Shown one piece after another: positions 61,924 through 64,000 of a stretch of DNA of 64,000 nucleotides. How positions within the stretch are numbered: position 1 is the stretch's first letter; each line of letters begins with the position of its first letter. The notes below the pieces were generated by a model. It was not told the DNA's origin. It made no database searches and worked only from the letters and a program-made list of their open reading frames with translations. The DNA is from Lasioglossum baleicum (lineage: Eukaryota; Arthropoda; Insecta; Hymenoptera; Halictidae), in assembly GCF_051020765.1 (NCBI RefSeq), contig NW_027469104.1, positions 744,001 through 808,000 on the forward strand, written 5' to 3'. The position numbers and the translations under genes were made by a program.

Positions 61924-64000
61924 GCGTAATGCGTTATGCATTATGCGTTATGCGTTATGCGTAATGCGTTATGAGTAATGTGTCATGCGTTATGCGTTAT
62001 ACGTTATGCGATATGCGTTACTCGTTATGCGTTATGCGTTATGCGTTGTGGGTTATCCGTTATGCGTCATGCGTTATCCGTTATGCGTTATGCGTTATGC
62101 GTTATGCGTTATCCGTTATGCGTTATCCGTTATGCGTTACGCGTTATGCGTTATGCGTTATGCGTTATGCGTTATGCGTTAAGCGTTATACGTTATGCGA
62201 TATGCGTTATTCGTTATGCGTTATGCGTTATGCGTTATGCGTTATGCGTTATGCGTTATGCGTTATGCGTTATGCGTTATGCGTTATGCGTTATGCGTTA
62301 TGCGTTATGCGTTATGCGTTATGCGTTATGCGTTATGCGTTATGCGTTATGCGTTATGCGTTATGCGTTATGCGTTATGCGTTATGCGTTATGCGTTATG
62401 CGTTATGCGTTATGCGTTATGCGTTATGCGTTATGCGTTATGCGTTATGCGTTATGCGTTATGGGTTATGCGTTATGCGTTATGCGTTATGCGTTATGCG
62501 TTATGCGTTATGCGTTATGCGTTATGCGTTATGCGTTATGCGTTATGCGTTATGCGTTATGCGTTATGCGTTATGCGTTATGCGTTATGCGTTATGCGTT
62601 GTGGGTTATCCGTTATGCGTCATGCGTTATCCGTTATGCGTTATGCGTTATGCGTTATGCGTTATGCGTTATGCGTTATGCGTTATCCGTTATGCGTTAT
62701 CCGTTATGCGTTACACGTTCTGCGTTATGCGTTATGCGTTATGCGTTAAGCGTCATACGTTATGCGATATGCGTTATTCGTTATGCGTTATGCGTTATGC
62801 GTTATGCGTTATGCGTTATGCGTTATGCGTTATGCGTTATGCGTTATGCGTTATGCGTTATGCGTTATGCGTTATGCGTTATGCGTTATGCGTTATCCGT
62901 TATTCGTTACGCGTTCTGCGTTATGTGTTATGCGTTATGCGTTATGCGTTTAGCGTTATACGTTATGCGATATGCGTTATTCGTTATGCGTTATGCGTTA
63001 TGCGTTATGCGTTATGCGTTATGCGTTATGCATTATGCGTTATGCGTTATGCGTTATGCGTCATGCGTCATGCGTTATGCGTTATGCGTTATGCGTTATG
63101 CGTTATGCGTTATGCGTTATGCGATATGCGTTATTCGTTATGCGTTATGCGTTATGCGTTATGCGTTATGCGTTATGCGTTATGCATTATGCGTTATGCG
63201 TTATGCGTTATGCGTCATGCGTCATGCGTTATGCGTTATGCGTTATGCGTTATGCGTTATGCGTTATGCGTTATGCGTTATGCGTTATGCGTTATGCGTT
63301 ATGCGTTATGCGTTATGCGTTATGCGTTATGCGTTATGCGTTATTCGTTATGCGTTATGCGTTATGCGTTATGCGTTATGCGTTATGCGTTATGCGTTAT
63401 GCGTTATGCGTTATGCGTTATGCGTTATGCGTTATGCGTTATGCGTTATGCGTTATGCGTTATGCGTTATGCGTTATGCGTTATGCGTTATGCGTTATGC
63501 GTTATGCGTTATGCGTTATGCGTTATGCGTTATGCGTTATGCGTTATGCGTTATGCGTTATGCGTTATGCGTTATGCGTTATGCGTTATGCGTTATGCGT
63601 TATGCGTTATGCGTTATGCGTTATGCGTTATGCGTTATGCGTTATGCGTTATGCGTTATGCGTTATGCGTTATGCGTTATGCGTTATGCGTTATGCGTTA
63701 AGCGTTATACGTTATGCGATATGCGTTACTCGTTATGCGTCATGCGTTATCCGTTATGCGTTATGCGTTATGCGTTATGCGTTATCCGTTATGCGTTATC
63801 CGTTATGCGTTACGCGTTATGCGTTATGCGTTATGCGTTATGCGTTATGAGTTAAGCGTTATACGTTATGCGATATGCGTTATTCGTTATGCGTTATGCG
63901 TTATGCGTTATGCGTTATGCGTTATGCGTTATGCGTTATGCGTTATGCGTTATGCGTTATGCGTTATGCGTTATGCGTTATGCGTTATGCGTTATGCGTT
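61924..64000 (+). repeat. 2.26-kb repeat, copy 2, cut by window end
   Basis: This segment repeats copy 1 at offsets of 2,261-2,275 bp, including the replaced header end, GGGTTAT at 62463, the private GTGTTAT near 62925, the double GCATTAT module and GAGTTAA near 63848. The window stops in a consensus run with a 5-base partial unit, so the array continues to the right. Confidence 0.87.

Larger units (their letters stand above)
1..64000 (+). repeat. Heptanucleotide satellite array, unit GCGTTAT, entire window
   Basis: Head-to-tail copies of GCGTTAT fill the window with no interruption, inversion or unique insert. Most units match the consensus exactly and the rest differ almost only by substitution, so the 7-bp register persists. 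The + strand unit holds 3 T, 2 G, 1 C and 1 A, giving about 43% G+C, a strong G-over-C and T-over-A skew, and one CpG per 7 bp. Variant units recur in fixed combinations, giving nested higher-order repeats. No gene, tRNA, rRNA, transposon terminus or CRISPR spacer is visible on either strand. Class (eukaryotic satellite DNA) is inferred from size and structure. The taxon and chromosomal location cannot be read from the sequence. Confidence 0.98.

Noticed and set aside
1..64000. Telomeric repeat
   Set aside because: The unit is 7 bp and G/T-rich like plant TTTAGGG, but it has no GG or GGG run in the consensus, and the array has nested higher-order repeats with many variants. Telomerase-made repeats are not expected to look like this. 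A subtelomeric location remains possible.
1..64000. CRISPR array
   Set aside because: Repeats are 7 bp and directly abutting, with no spacers of unique sequence and no cas genes.
1..64000. Plasmid iterons or replication origin
   Set aside because: Iterons come in small numbers beside a rep gene and an AT-rich stretch. Here thousands of units occur with neither.
1..64000. Protein-coding tandem-repeat gene (adhesin-like or silk-like)
   Set aside because: A coding repeat would keep one frame with unit length a multiple of 3. This unit is 7 bp, and stops interrupt each frame at copied landmarks.
1..64000. G-quadruplex potential
   Set aside because: No run of three G beyond the single GGG in units such as GGGTTAT, which are too far apart to form four tracts.
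1..64000. Pure assembly artefact or synthetic sequence
   Set aside because: Structured variants, linked alleles and nested duplications with lineage markers look like biological turnover. Copy number could still be wrong by collapse or expansion, which only reads can show.
1..64000. Genes on the - strand
   Set aside because: The complement ATAACGC puts a TAA in every frame each 21 bp, so no - strand frame is open for more than a few codons in consensus sequence.

Overview
The whole 64,000-base window is one uninterrupted tandem array of a 7-bp unit, GCGTTAT (G/T-rich strand given; complement ATAACGC). I see no gene, RNA gene, transposon, CRISPR array or unique sequence. Unit starts fall at positions equal to 1 modulo 7 from base 1 to base 50099, and at positions equal to 2 modulo 7 from base 50108 to the end. 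The shift comes from a single 8-bp unit at 50100-50107. That gives 9,142 complete units plus a 5-base partial unit at 63996-64000. I checked the register at every landmark listed below rather than at every base.

A homogeneous short-unit array of this size, with nested higher-order repeats and no genes, is what eukaryotic satellite DNA looks like (pericentromeric, subtelomeric, B-chromosome or sex-chromosome heterochromatin). Heptanucleotide satellites are known, for example in the Drosophila virilis group. I do not recognise this unit as a named satellite, so the host taxon and chromosomal position stay open. A bacterial replicon is very unlikely.

The information lies in substituted units, which recur in fixed combinations. 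A 20-unit 'header' carrying GAGTAAT and GTGTCAT occurs 32 times and divides the window into 31 complete segments of 350-8,128 bp, plus a partial segment at each end. A 'box' carrying the 14-bp island GACTTTTTCATTGA occurs 19 times in two alleles. A six-unit 'K' cassette beginning with GCGTTAA occurs dozens of times. Segments fall into families I call P, Q, A, B and C. The order P-Q-A-B-C spans 4047-11270 and recurs as P-Q-A-B-C-C' over 11271-20531. A-B-C recurs alone at 32124-35518 and again at 35519-39025.

Other local duplications are: 1,512 bp inside 239-4046; 1,421 bp at 20532-21952 and onward; about 2.67 kb at 26405-31800; 679 bp near 40-41 kb; 1.7-1.9 kb in three copies at 45.3-50.4 kb; about 3.5 kb at 53013-59662; and about 2.26 kb at 59663-64000. 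Every anchor spacing I measured is a whole number of units, except spans that cross the 8-bp unit. This points to in-register unequal exchange or replication slippage as the growth mechanism.

The + strand is open in all three frames for long stretches because the unit contains no stop in any frame. All frames encode the same cyclic heptapeptide (MRYALCV), while the - strand has a stop every seven codons in every frame. These ORFs are a by-product of unit composition, and I annotate no coding sequence.
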